In this document: positions 9,666 to 18,974 of the stretch, piece after piece
How the letters are laid out: each line of letters begins with the position of its first letter
Position numbering within the stretch: position 1 is the first letter of the stretch
Assembly (NCBI GenBank): GCA_025463135.1
Contig: JAOAPY010000053.1
Coordinates: 1 to 64,000, forward strand
DNA: 64,000 nt
Direction: 5' to 3'
DNA from: Acidobacteriota bacterium
GTDB lineage: Bacteria; Acidobacteriota; Blastocatellia; Pyrinomonadales; Pyrinomonadaceae
Position numbers and translations under genes: made by a program
Notes under the pieces: model-generated
What the model was told of the DNA's origin: nothing
Databases searched by the model: none
Seen by the model: only the letters and a program-made list of their open reading frames with translations

Positions 9666-10238
9666 CTACGCCCGGCCGGCAACTTCGCCGGTCTGGGTGT
9701 TGACGCGGACAAGTTCGCCTTCCTTGATAAAAAGCGGGACCCGTACTTCGATGCCCGTCTCCAGGGTCGCTACTTTGGTTGCGCCTCCTGCGGCGGTGTC
9801 GCCGCGCAAACCCAGTTCCGTCGCGGTAACCGCAAGCTCCACATATTGCGGGAACTGCAGCGACACCGGAGCACCGTTGTATTTCAAAACCTGAAGTGAA
9901 ACGCCTTCCTTCAAGTAGCCGCGATCGGTGTCGACCGCGTCGGCTGAAAAGGTGAACTGCTCGAAACTCTTTTCATCCATAAAGTGAAAGCCGTGCGCGT
10001 CGCTGTAAAGAAAGGACGCGGGCGCCAGTTCCACGTCGGGTTCGGCAAATTTCTCGCTCGAGCGAAAGCTCTTTTCCAGGACGGCGCCATTCAGAAGATG
10101 ACGCAACCTGGTTCGCACCATCGTCGCGCCTCCTCTGGCCGTCGGCGAAGCGAAGAAGACGTCCAACACCAGGTAAGGCTGACCTTCAACCGCGATCAGC
10201 AATTTTCGTTTTAGCTCATTAGCCCCAATCAACGCCAT
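9666..10238 (-). CDS. efp: Elongation factor P family protein with EfpL/YeiP-type loop
   Basis: A 190-residue, three-domain EF-P-type translation factor that should bind between the P and E sites and relieve ribosome stalling on proline-rich motifs. The N-terminal KOW-like domain reads NELKRKLLIAVEGQPYLVLD. The central and C-terminal OB domains follow, ending TLETGIEVRVPLFIKEGELV. The functional loop is SPTARGGAT with Arg35 at the tip. Canonical EF-P has a shorter PGKG loop with a modified Lys. The SPTARG loop matches the EfpL (YeiP) subgroup known from enterobacteria. No EpmA or EarP modification gene is nearby. The start follows a GGAGGA site 11 bases upstream. It stands alone, convergent with the M16 gene. 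Confidence 0.85.
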   Translation of the reverse strand: MALIGANELKRKLLIAVEGQPYLVLDVFFASPTARGGATMVRTRLRHLLNGAVLEKSFRSSEKFAEPDVELAPASFLYSDAHGFHFMDEKSFEQFTFSADAVDTDRGYLKEGVSLQVLKYNGAPVSLQFPQYVELAVTATELGLRGDTAAGGATKVATLETGIEVRVPLFIKEGELVRVNTQTGEVAGRA

Positions 10239-10589
10239 TCAGTTCTAATCCTCCGAAAGGTCATCGCACTCCTTACAGAACCGGGAGCGGTAGCGACCGG
10301 ACCCTGCTCTCAATCAAATTTTGACAGATTTCTCTGAGAGATTGGCTTGGTTGAATGTAGGTCCCCAGTCACATCCACCACCCCAGCCAAGCTGCCCGGC
10401 TCGGGACCCAGGTCCGCTCGCGATCCTTTAACTACTCTTCCCTGAAAGTCCCCAAACTGACCAGTACCCCAAAAGCCCAAGTCTAGCTGCGAGGATACGA
10501 CATTCGGGTATACTTCCGCACTAACACAAAATAGCTTTACCATTCCTGAACCGCTGGATGCGCTTTGATCCGCCCTGGAGGTTGACCCT
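10239..10589. other. Divergent intergenic region, no gene seen
   Basis: A 351-bp gap between the start of the EF-P-family gene (minus) and the VPS10-like paralog 2 (plus). It must hold promoters for both. A TTGACA occurs at 10320-10325, but no matching -10 box is found at the usual spacing. No convincing ORF or repeat was seen. Confidence 0.4.
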
Positions 10590-13500
10590 TTGCTTCGACT
10601 AATCGCTTTCCCCTTTATTGTTCTGGTAGTGCTCACATCGCCACTCGCGCAGGCCCAGCGGCCGACGCCAATGCCCGGCGCCGATCCGGTCTTCTTCAAC
10701 AACCTTCGTTATCGCCTGGTTGGTCCATCGCGCGGCGGGCGGGTCACAACCGTGACAGGTGTCGCTTCGCAGCCCAGGACATTTTACATGGGTGTCGCCA
10801 GTGGCGGACTGTTTCGCACGACGGACAGCGGCGCGAGTTGGATTTCGATCACCGATGGCAAGGTGCCCCTGGGATCGACTGGATGTGTCGCCGTGGCTGA
10901 GTCGGATCCCAACGTCATCTATCTGGGCACCGGATCCGATGGCGTGCGCAGTAACGTCTCAACCGGACGCGGCATTTACAAAACCAGTGACGCCGGCCAG
11001 ACGTGGAAGTTCGTTGGTCTCTATGACGCCGGCCAGATTGGCGCTGTGCGCATTCATCCCACGAACCCGGACATCGTCTGGGTATCAGTGATGGGAGATG
11101 CCTTTAAGCCGAATACCGAGCGCGGCGTCTTCAAGACAACCGATGGCGGACAAACATGGCGGAAAGTATTGTTTATCTCTGACAACGTGGGGGCGATGGA
11201 TGTTGAAGTGCGGCCGGGAAATCCGCGTGTGGTTTATGCCTGGCTCTCTCATCTCGAACGCAAACCCTGGACGATCATCAGCGGCTCGCGCCTGGGAGGC
11301 TTTTACAAAAGCACCGACGGCGGCGAGCACTTTACGAAAATTACCAACGGTCTGCCCACTGAGCTGATCGGCAAAGCAAACCTCGCGGTCACGGCGGCAA
11401 ATCCAGATCGTATTTATGCACTGGTCGAAGCTAAGCCAGGCAGCGGACTCTATGTCTCCAACGACGCCGGACAGACGTGGAAGCTGGTCAACACGCAGGC
11501 GTCACTGATACAGCGTCCCTTTTATTACACGACGCTGGGCGCCGATCCGACCAACGCCAATGTAGTCTATGCCGGAGCGGAGAGTTTTTTTAAGTCCACC
11601 GATGGCGGCCAGACCTTTGCGCTTCTGCGGACACCCCACGGAGACAATCACGATATCTGGATCAATCCGACTAATGGCCAAATCATGATTCAGTCGAACG
11701 ACGGCGGCGCCAATGTCTCTACCGATGGCGGCCGCACCTGGTCCACACAGATGAACCAGCCAACCGCGGAGATCTATGGCGTTTGGTTGGACCATCAGTT
11801 CCCTTACAAGCTGTACGGCGCGCAACAGGACAACAGCACGATCATTATTTCGAGCCAGGCGGATCCTGGGGCCCGTGATGATTGGCGCACCGGCCCCGGT
11901 TGCGAGACCGGCCCCATCATGCCGCATCCGCGCAATCCCGACATTGTCTATGGCTCGTGCAAAGGGCAGTACGGCGTGATGAACCTCGAGACCGGACAGG
12001 AAAAGAGTTACTGGATTGGCGGGCAGTCGCTTTACGGAAACGCGGCGAGTGATTTGATCCTGCGTTTTCAGCGTGTTTCACCCATGGCCACATCGCCGCA
12101 TGACCCAGACGTTCTTTACTATGGCTCACAGTACCTGCATCGCACCCGCGACAAGGGAGTGACCTGGGAAAAGATTTCACCTGATCTGACGGCTAAACCG
12201 GATTGTTGTCAGGGCGTAAGTGGCGAGCCGATTACACGCGACATCACCGGAGAAGAGTTTTACAGCACGCTTTATGCGATTGCGGAATCGCCTCTGGAGA
12301 AAGGCGTGATTTGGACCGGCGCCAATGATGGTCCCTTTCATGTCACTCGTAACAACGGCATGACCTGGACCGATGTTACGCCGAAAGATCTGCCCGCGGG
12401 AGGCCGCGTGCAATACATCGAGCCCTCGCCGCATCGCAAAGGGTCGGCTTATTTTGCCGTGTATCGTTGGCTGCTGGGTGATTACCAGCCCTACCTTTAT
12501 CGCACCGACGATTATGGAAAAACCTGGACGCGACTAACCGACGGCAAGAATGGCATTCCGGCTGATTGGCCCACGCGCGTAGTGCGCGAAGATCCCAATC
12601 GCGCAGGCTTGCTCTATGCCGGGACGGAATTTGGCATCTTCATTTCGTTTGACAATGGTGGGCACTGGCAGTCGTTGCAGTTGAATCTGCCCAATGTACC
12701 GGTGGCCGATATCAAAGTGTACCGCGACGACTTGATAGTCGCGACACAAGGGCGGGCGTTTTGGATTCTGGATAATATCAGCTCGCTCCGTCAGCTTACC
12801 GCGCAGGTAAAGAGTTCGGACTTACAACTCTTCAAACCACGCGATGGCTATCGAACGCGAGTTAGTCCAAATATCCTGGCGCCTAACATCGAATACTATC
12901 TGCCGGCGGTCCCCAGTGGGGCCGTGGCCATCGAGATCCTCGATGCGCAAGGAACTTCGGTGAATACCTATAGCAGCGACGCGCCGGCCGGCGGAAGTAA
13001 TCGCGGAGCGCGCGGTAGTGGAAGCACGACGGGAGCCGGCGGCCCGGAACCTCAGCAGGAAGATCCCGACGCGGCACCCGCCGGTGGACGACGCTCGACA
13101 CCACCGCCGCGGCCAACCAGGGTTACCGGATTGAATCGCTTTGTGTGGGATGTGCGGCATAAAGAGGGACCGACCCTTCCCCCCGGAAGGTATCAGGCAC
13201 GACTCAAGGTGGGCGAGTTGACGCTGACGGAGAGCTTCAACCTCCTTATCGATCCACGCGTCGCGGAAGATGGAGTTACGCTTGCCGACCTGCGGCAGCA
13301 GTTCGAACACAACCTGCGCCTGCGCCGGTTGCTGAGTGACGTTAACCAGCTTGTGACGCGCGTTCGCGAGGCCCAAACCAAACTGCGCGCCGCAGCAGAT
13401 GCTGACAGTGCCAGGGCGAAGAGTGTGGCGGCGATCGCGGCCAGACTCTTGACTGAACCGGTGCGTTATGGCAAGCCCGGCCTGCAGGCACACATCACTT

Positions 13501-13628
13501 ACCTTGCCGGGATGACCAGCAACGTCGATCAAAAGATCGGGCGCGATGCGATCGAAAGGTACGAAGTGCTGAAAAGGGAATTTGAAGCCCTGCGCACCGA
13601 GGTTAACCGCGTGCTGGGAAATTTGTAA
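10590..13628 (+). CDS. Secreted VPS10/sortilin-like Asp-box propeller protein (paralog 2)
   Basis: A 1012-residue exported protein. It starts at TTG with a CTGGAGG ribosome site about nine bases upstream. The signal peptide is residues 1-22 (FPFIVLVVLTSPLAQA). The region 30-730 is an Asp-box propeller with motifs such as RTTDSGASWISI, KTSDAGQTWKFVG, KTTDGGQTWRKV, KSTDGGEHFTKI and RTDDYGKTWTRL. A Gly/Pro/Ala-rich linker (about 800-840) leads to a FlgD-like segment ([15 protein letters not shown]) and a helical C-terminus (890-1010). The order matches paralogs 1 and 3 of this window. No catalytic residues can be assigned. It is followed by paralog 3 in the same direction after a 206-233 bp gap, so the two probably share a role in handling extracellular polymers. 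Confidence 0.85.
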   Translation: MLRLIAFPFIVLVVLTSPLAQAQRPTPMPGADPVFFNNLRYRLVGPSRGGRVTTVTGVASQPRTFYMGVASGGLFRTTDSGASWISITDGKVPLGSTGCVAVAESDPNVIYLGTGSDGVRSNVSTGRGIYKTSDAGQTWKFVGLYDAGQIGAVRIHPTNPDIVWVSVMGDAFKPNTERGVFKTTDGGQTWRKVLFISDNVGAMDVEVRPGNPRVVYAWLSHLERKPWTIISGSRLGGFYKSTDGGEHFTKITNGLPTELIGKANLAVTAANPDRIYALVEAKPGSGLYVSNDAGQTWKLVNTQASLIQRPFYYTTLGADPTNANVVYAGAESFFKSTDGGQTFALLRTPHGDNHDIWINPTNGQIMIQSNDGGANVSTDGGRTWSTQMNQPTAEIYGVWLDHQFPYKLYGAQQDNSTIIISSQADPGARDDWRTGPGCETGPIMPHPRNPDIVYGSCKGQYGVMNLETGQEKSYWIGGQSLYGNAASDLILRFQRVSPMATSPHDPDVLYYGSQYLHRTRDKGVTWEKISPDLTAKPDCCQGVSGEPITRDITGEEFYSTLYAIAESPLEKGVIWTGANDGPFHVTRNNGMTWTDVTPKDLPAGGRVQYIEPSPHRKGSAYFAVYRWLLGDYQPYLYRTDDYGKTWTRLTDGKNGIPADWPTRVVREDPNRAGLLYAGTEFGIFISFDNGGHWQSLQLNLPNVPVADIKVYRDDLIVATQGRAFWILDNISSLRQLTAQVKSSDLQLFKPRDGYRTRVSPNILAPNIEYYLPAVPSGAVAIEILDAQGTSVNTYSSDAPAGGSNRGARGSGSTTGAGGPEPQQEDPDAAPAGGRRSTPPPRPTRVTGLNRFVWDVRHKEGPTLPPGRYQARLKVGELTLTESFNLLIDPRVAEDGVTLADLRQQFEHNLRLRRLLSDVNQLVTRVREAQTKLRAAADADSARAKSVAAIAARLLTEPVRYGKPGLQAHITYLAGMTSNVDQKIGRDAIERYEVLKREFEALRTEVNRVLGNL

Positions 13629-13861
13629 CGCAAACTTAGATCGTCAGCAACTCGCTGAGTGCTCCATTGACAGAGACCAGGGTGTTGTCTTGATTACGTT
13701 CTGGGGCAAGCCGCAAATTTCTTAGAGCGAGATGCTTCATTCCGTGCAACGGCACCGGATCGCGAAAGCCGTCGCAAAATCTTTCGTGCTATTATTCGCG
13801 GCCGTCGCAGAAATATGCTCGCCCGTTTCGTGGAATGTCAAAATTAGAGGAGTCTATCCGA

Positions 13862-16800
13862 ATGTTCAAGAACTTTCGTGCGTCTTGCCTTCGTTTGATC
13901 GTGTTTTCTCTTGTGGTCGTTGTCCTCGCTGCCGGTTTCGTAAACGCTCAACGACGTCCCGCCGCCAGCGAGACCCCGTCGCCGGCAAAGGAATCCGATC
14001 CACTTAAGGCTCTGCAATGGCGCTCCATCGGACCATTTCGTGGTGGACGCTCGACAGCCGTGGCCGGCGTTGCTTCGCAACCAATGGTCTACTATTTCGG
14101 CGGCACCGGAGGCGGAGTCTGGAAGACAACCGATGGCGGTATTAATTGGGAACCAATCACTGATGGTTCGGTGTTTGGGACGGGCTCGGTAGGCGCGATT
14201 GGATTGTCGGATTCGGACCCAAACACTATCTATGTGGGCATGGGCGAGTCGGCGATTCGCGGCAATGTTTCGCACGGCGATGGCGTTTACAAATCAATCG
14301 ATGCCGGCAAGACCTGGAAGCGCCTCGGACTCGAGGACACGCGCCAGATCTCGCGCATAAGAGTTCATCCAAAAAATCCGGACATCGTTTACGTAGCGGC
14401 GCAGGGGCACGTTTGGGGACCAAACGAACAGCGTGGTGTGTTTCGCTCGAAAGATGGCGGCAAGACCTGGGAGAAAGTCTTGTATCGCAGTGATAAAGCC
14501 GGTGCTTGCGATCTGATTATCGATCCCAGCAACTCCAACAATCTATACGCGGGTTTTTGGGAAGTTTACCGCAAGCCCTGGACGCTGGAGAGCGGCGGTG
14601 CAGGAAGCGGCATCTTCAAATCCAGCGACGGTGGAGACACCTGGACCGAGATCACGCGCAATCCAGGCTTACCAAAAGGCACGATCGGAATTGTCGGCAT
14701 CACGGTCTCAGCGGCTAACTCTGATCGCTTGTGGGCCATCGTCGAGGCGGAAGATGGCGGTGTCTTTCGCTCCGAAAATGGCGGCAAGAATTGGACAAGG
14801 GTTAATGAGGAGAGGCGGCTAAGACAACGGGCCTGGTACTACTCGCGCATTTATGCCGACCCGAAGAGTGCCGACACCGTCTATGTTCTAAACACGGGTT
14901 TCTACAAATCGAACGATGGCGGCAAGACGTTCACTGGTATCGGCGTGCCGCATGGTGACAATCACGATCTTTGGATTGCCCCCGACGACTCGAATCGAAT
15001 GATCAATAGCAACGACGGCGGCGCCAACGTTTCCTTCAATGGCGGTAAGAGTTGGAGCGAACAAGACCAGCCCACCGCGCAATTTTATCGCGTCGCGCTC
15101 GACAACGATTTTCCCTATCACATCTATGGCGCGCAGCAGGACAACTCGACGGTGCGTATTGCCAGCCGCACAACTGAAGGCGGCATCACTACCGGCGATT
15201 GGTACGACGTCGGCGGTGGAGAGTCCGGCTGGATCGCGCCGTTACCTCGCGATTCAGAAATCGTCTTTGCGGGTTCATATGGCGGACTGATTACTCGCTA
15301 TGATCACCATACGGGCCAGCAGCGCGATATCAATCCTTACCCGAACAACCCGATGGGCGCCGGCGCCGATGTTTTGAAGTATCGCTTCCAATGGAATTTT
15401 CCGATCGTGTTCTCAACGCACGATAGCTCGCCATCCGGCACTCTTTATGCCGGAGCGAACGTACTATTCAAATCTCGGAACGAAGGTCAGAGCTGGGAAG
15501 TCATTAGCCCTGATCTGACACGTGACGACAAGTCCAAACAGGCATCGTCGGGTGGACCAATAACCAAAGACAACACCAGCATCGAGTACTACGACACGAT
15601 TTTTACGGTGATGGAATCCCCGGTGCAGGCGGGCACAATCTGGTCCGGATCGGACGACGGCCTGGTTTACCTTACCCGCGATGCCGGCCAGAGTTGGACC
15701 AAAGTTACGCCGCCAAAGGAAATCATGCCGGAGTGGATTCAAATCAATTCGATCGAAGCTTCGCCTTTTGATGCGGCTACGGCCTATGTCGCAGCTACGA
15801 TGTACAAGTCGGACGACAACAGACCTTATCTCTACAAGACCGCAGACTATGGCAAGACCTGGAAGAAGATTACGAACGGAATCCCGGATGGCGCGTTCAC
15901 CCGCGTGATTCGCGAGGATCCAAACAAGCGGGGGCTGCTGTTTGCGGGAACCGAAACCGGTTTGTACGTTTCGTTTGACGACGGGGCAGAGTGGCAGCCG
16001 TTTCAGTCAAATCTTCCAATTGTACCCATCGCCGATCTGGCAATTCACAAACGAGAGCAGGAACTGGTAGCCGCAACCCAGGGCCGATCGTTTTGGATCT
16101 TTGACGATCTGCCTCTGCTCCATCAGTTGATGGACGCGGGACGTAACGGGCGCAAGGAAACCCGTCTCTTCAAACCAAAGGACAGTTTACGCATGCCGGG
16201 CGGCGGGGGTTTTCCCTTGCCGGCGACAGCGACTGTCGGCAAAAATCCGGCGGGCGGCGCAGTCGTCTACTATTACTTGAAAGCCAAACCAACCTCTGAA
16301 GTAGTGTTGGAGATCCTCGATGCGAACGGCAAGTCAATTCGCAAATACACTGCACCGGCGCCGCCGAAACCTGGCCCTGCCGCAGGTGCAGCGCCTGGGC
16401 CAACACCTGCGACGACACCGGCGCCGGCTGCGGAGGAAGGGGATTTCTTCGGAGGCGGCGCGGCCGCCAGGGTGCCGACGGAGGTTGGCTTGAATCGGTT
16501 TGTCTGGGACCTGCGTTATGCCGACGCGGTGCGTTTCCCGGGAATGATTCTTTGGGCCGGCGAAACCCGCGGACCACGGATCGTACCGGGCAATTACCAG
16601 GTGAAGCTGACAGTTGACGGTCAGACCATGACTGAAGGGTTCACGGTAAATCCTGATCCGCGTTTGCAGACTACGGCGGCTGATTACGCAAAGCAGCTCG
16701 AGTTGGGATTGAAGATTCGCAACAAGTTGACGGAAACGCACAATGCGATCATTGAGATTCGCGACGTGCGGAAGCAGGTTGACGATCTCATGAAGCGAGT

Positions 16801-17164
16801 CAAAGATCAGCCGGGCGCCAAAGTGATCAATGATGTCGGTACAACTTTGAATAAGAGTCTTACTACAATAGAAGAAGCGCTCTATCAAACAAAGAACCAG
16901 AGCAGCCAGGATCCACTGAACTTTCCCATACGACTGAACAATAAACTCGCGGCCCTGGGCGGCGTGGTTTACGCAGCTGAATATGCGCCCAGCGATCAGT
17001 CATACGTAGTTTATGATGAACTGGTGGCGCAGATTGACGCCCAACTGCTAAAGCTGGCGCGGCTCATGAAGACAGATGTTCCGTCATTCAATCAGCTGGT
17101 GCGGGATCAGAATATTCCGGCAGTGCTGGTCAAACCGCCGGCGGTGGAAAGCCATTCGCCTTAA
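13862..17164 (+). CDS. Secreted VPS10/sortilin-like Asp-box propeller protein (paralog 3)
   Basis: About 1100 residues. The ATG at 13862 is chosen over the in-frame ATG at 13835 because GAGGAG (13847-13852) lies nine bases upstream and the protein then begins directly with a signal peptide ([20 protein letters not shown]). The propeller opens [17 protein letters not shown] and contains [60 protein letters not shown] and [13 protein letters not shown] Pro/Ala-rich spacer precedes [15 protein letters not shown] (about 876) and an alpha-helical C-terminal region. It is much closer to paralog 2 than to paralog 1. It is a probable surface or periplasmic protein; the family name does not establish enzymatic activity. 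Confidence 0.87.
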   Translation: MFKNFRASCLRLIVFSLVVVVLAAGFVNAQRRPAASETPSPAKESDPLKALQWRSIGPFRGGRSTAVAGVASQPMVYYFGGTGGGVWKTTDGGINWEPITDGSVFGTGSVGAIGLSDSDPNTIYVGMGESAIRGNVSHGDGVYKSIDAGKTWKRLGLEDTRQISRIRVHPKNPDIVYVAAQGHVWGPNEQRGVFRSKDGGKTWEKVLYRSDKAGACDLIIDPSNSNNLYAGFWEVYRKPWTLESGGAGSGIFKSSDGGDTWTEITRNPGLPKGTIGIVGITVSAANSDRLWAIVEAEDGGVFRSENGGKNWTRVNEERRLRQRAWYYSRIYADPKSADTVYVLNTGFYKSNDGGKTFTGIGVPHGDNHDLWIAPDDSNRMINSNDGGANVSFNGGKSWSEQDQPTAQFYRVALDNDFPYHIYGAQQDNSTVRIASRTTEGGITTGDWYDVGGGESGWIAPLPRDSEIVFAGSYGGLITRYDHHTGQQRDINPYPNNPMGAGADVLKYRFQWNFPIVFSTHDSSPSGTLYAGANVLFKSRNEGQSWEVISPDLTRDDKSKQASSGGPITKDNTSIEYYDTIFTVMESPVQAGTIWSGSDDGLVYLTRDAGQSWTKVTPPKEIMPEWIQINSIEASPFDAATAYVAATMYKSDDNRPYLYKTADYGKTWKKITNGIPDGAFTRVIREDPNKRGLLFAGTETGLYVSFDDGAEWQPFQSNLPIVPIADLAIHKREQELVAATQGRSFWIFDDLPLLHQLMDAGRNGRKETRLFKPKDSLRMPGGGGFPLPATATVGKNPAGGAVVYYYLKAKPTSEVVLEILDANGKSIRKYTAPAPPKPGPAAGAAPGPTPATTPAPAAEEGDFFGGGAAARVPTEVGLNRFVWDLRYADAVRFPGMILWAGETRGPRIVPGNYQVKLTVDGQTMTEGFTVNPDPRLQTTAADYAKQLELGLKIRNKLTETHNAIIEIRDVRKQVDDLMKRVKDQPGAKVINDVGTTLNKSLTTIEEALYQTKNQSSQDPLNFPIRLNNKLAALGGVVYAAEYAPSDQSYVVYDELVAQIDAQLLKLARLMKTDVPSFNQLVRDQNIPAVLVKPPAVESHSP

Positions 17165-17180
17165 AGTAAGTACTAACACT

Positions 17181-17311
17181 TTGGAGTGCGCTGACTTGTT
17201 AGCGCCTGTGTCCGGTCGCGACTCGTCGCGGCCACGTTTAGCCAGACTCTATTAAAGAGGTCGGCGGCAAGCCGCCTTAGACCAAAGCGCTGCCAACTCC
17301 GAGCACTCCAA
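17181..17311. repeat. MITE-like element B, copy 1
   Basis: A 131-bp element with imperfect terminal inverted repeats (17181-17205 beginning TTGGAGTGCGCTGAC, against 17287-17311). Its interior has a GGTCGCGACTCGTCGCGGCC palindrome and a CGGCGGCAAGCCGCC hairpin. A second copy at 26291-26420 shares the ends and both internal palindromes. It lies directly after the VPS10-like gene 3 and before the end of the minus-strand membrane-protein gene. Confidence 0.75.
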
Positions 17312-17430
17312 AAGTTCGACCGATTTAATACGGTGAATTCCCTGGTTTCATAGGGCACCTCGAATTTCGGGAACGAACATGTAGTTGGTCGCGCCTGACG
17401 TCGAAGTCGATCGGGACGAGACGGCGACAC

Positions 17431-18498
17431 CTAGTCCTTCTGCTTGTTCCCTAGAAACTTGCGATTCAGATATTCAGATGCTCTCAAGAACCCTGCAGCA
17501 CTGACGATAAGGACAATTATCTGACTACCGGTTTTTACACTAGCCGAACTAAACCGCCATAGTTCAACGCCAACCACGCACCCTCCGACTAATAGAAATA
17601 TTCGCGGAAACGACGGCCACCATAGATCATGTTTTTCGGCATTTGGCTTTTCCTCCTCTATATGCACCAAATTTCTGCCGTCTGTTGGCTGGATGCCCAA
17701 GTAATAAACCACAGACAAAGCAAACACCACTTTAAGTGCAGCGAGAAGCGTAAGGACTAGCGCGCTGTCCGTACTCTTGAGCTCTCCATACAATGCCTCA
17801 TAGGCTGGTGGTTGCATGATAGCGTAAAGAAAACCAACGATAAGTACGTTCATAGTGCCATAGCGAACTTTGAAGCCCCATCCAATTACAAGGGATGCGA
17901 ACATACCAATTGCCAAAGACCATCTTTCCTGCAATCTTTCCGCAACTGCAACCGTCGGTTGTGGAGATGAAACTTGCGAACATAAGTCTTTAAAGACATC
18001 GAACGCCCCCCTGGCAGCGCCGGCGGTTTGTTGAGTAGCTTGTGAACACGCCTCTCGAAGCGGTTGTATTAATAACACCTTTTCTTGTGAGGTTTGCCCC
18101 GGAAAAAAATGAATAAAAACGGCGGCAGTCACAACAAAAGCAAGCATCATTGCGGCGAATGCCCCGTACTCTTTTCCCTTGAAACGACTTCCTTGAATTA
18201 AGCCAACGCAAAACAAGAGCTGCAACATCGTGTTGACGTCACTCAACGCGAGTGAAAGCCAATGCCAATTTCCTGTTGGAACGCCTACTCTCCAGGTTAT
18301 TGCCCAAAGACCGATCCAGACCACCCACGCGGCAGTCCAGCAGAGCGTGGCTCGAAACACAAAATCGTATACAGTTTTTCGGCATTGTGTAAGCCGCCAC
18401 AAAGTTATTGCGCTTGCGAAAGCGACCACTACGCAAACAAGGAAGTTCAGTTCGCCCACCTTGCTGATTTGAACTTCAGCGCCTTGAACTATATTCAT
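17431..18498 (-). CDS. Multi-span membrane protein of unknown function
   Basis: I do not recognise this 355-residue protein. It has about nine hydrophobic segments, including 18-36, 50-69, 80-101, 112-131, a group between about 195 and 270, and two near 296-312 and 322-338. A hydrophilic loop (about 135-190) contains two cysteines. The N-terminus is probably extracytoplasmic or a short cytoplasmic tail; the C-terminus is basic (RKFLGNKQKD). The ATG has GAGG eight bases upstream. Its codons are visibly richer in A/T third positions than the flanking genes, which suggests different ancestry. The neighbours give no functional clue: MITE B lies on one side and a 476-bp gap on the other. Confidence 0.7.
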   Translation of the reverse strand: MNIVQGAEVQISKVGELNFLVCVVVAFASAITLWRLTQCRKTVYDFVFRATLCWTAAWVVWIGLWAITWRVGVPTGNWHWLSLALSDVNTMLQLLFCVGLIQGSRFKGKEYGAFAAMMLAFVVTAAVFIHFFPGQTSQEKVLLIQPLREACSQATQQTAGAARGAFDVFKDLCSQVSSPQPTVAVAERLQERWSLAIGMFASLVIGWGFKVRYGTMNVLIVGFLYAIMQPPAYEALYGELKSTDSALVLTLLAALKVVFALSVVYYLGIQPTDGRNLVHIEEEKPNAEKHDLWWPSFPRIFLLVGGCVVGVELWRFSSASVKTGSQIIVLIVSAAGFLRASEYLNRKFLGNKQKD

Positions 18499-18974
18499 CT
18501 CGACTTCCTCATCGTGATGTAACGTGAAGCCATAATAGTTGATTTGCCAGCGGGGCGATCACCCTAGCCCTGAAGTTACGAAGGCGCTCCCCGCGCTTCA
18601 TTCCAACGATATGTTGACCGCATTGACGAGAGTGAACGCTTGCTCGGAGTACTCGAGCACTTTGGTTTCGCGCTTCCTTGGGCCCTCCACGGATGAAAGG
18701 GTAGTAGGATCGTGAGCGCCTAGCCTTATACAATCAAGTGATGAGGAATACAAGGTTATCCAGGAGAGATTATCGCGGGCGGTCTATCGAAGGGCCACTG
18801 TCGCTAGCCTGGCTTCCCATAGCTGCTACTGCTGCTGGACCATATGTCGCAAATCGGGACTCGGCCTGCTAATAAATTCTCGGACTTTTCATTTGCTAAC
18901 AACGCTCGGGCGCAAAAGGGTAATTCAAGAGGTACTGATCTAAATATCCTCACCGTTTTACTGCCGACGAACTT
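18499..18974. other. Long intergenic stretch, no gene supported
   Basis: A 476-bp gap between the membrane-protein start and the end of the RNB ribonuclease gene. Short ORFs exist on both strands but lack ribosome sites and recognisable content. The left part (18545-18720) is AT-poorer and may be a remnant; I cannot identify it. Confidence 0.4.

Noticed and set aside
10320-10355. TTGACA box as promoter of VPS10-like 2
   Set aside because: No acceptable -10 hexamer 16-18 bases downstream, and the distance to the start is about 265 bp.
10310-10702. Minus-strand ORF of 130 codons between the EF-P-family and VPS10-like 2 genes
   Set aside because: It overlaps the start of the well-supported VPS10-like gene, has no ribosome site, and its composition looks non-coding.
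13668-13700. TTGACA promoter candidate before VPS10-like 3
   Set aside because: The spacing leads to TTGATT rather than a recognisable -10 element; not strong enough to report.
18509-18733. Minus-strand 74-codon ORF in the gap before the membrane protein
   Set aside because: Arg/Ser-rich, no ribosome site, no recognised domain. Left as unannotated intergenic DNA.
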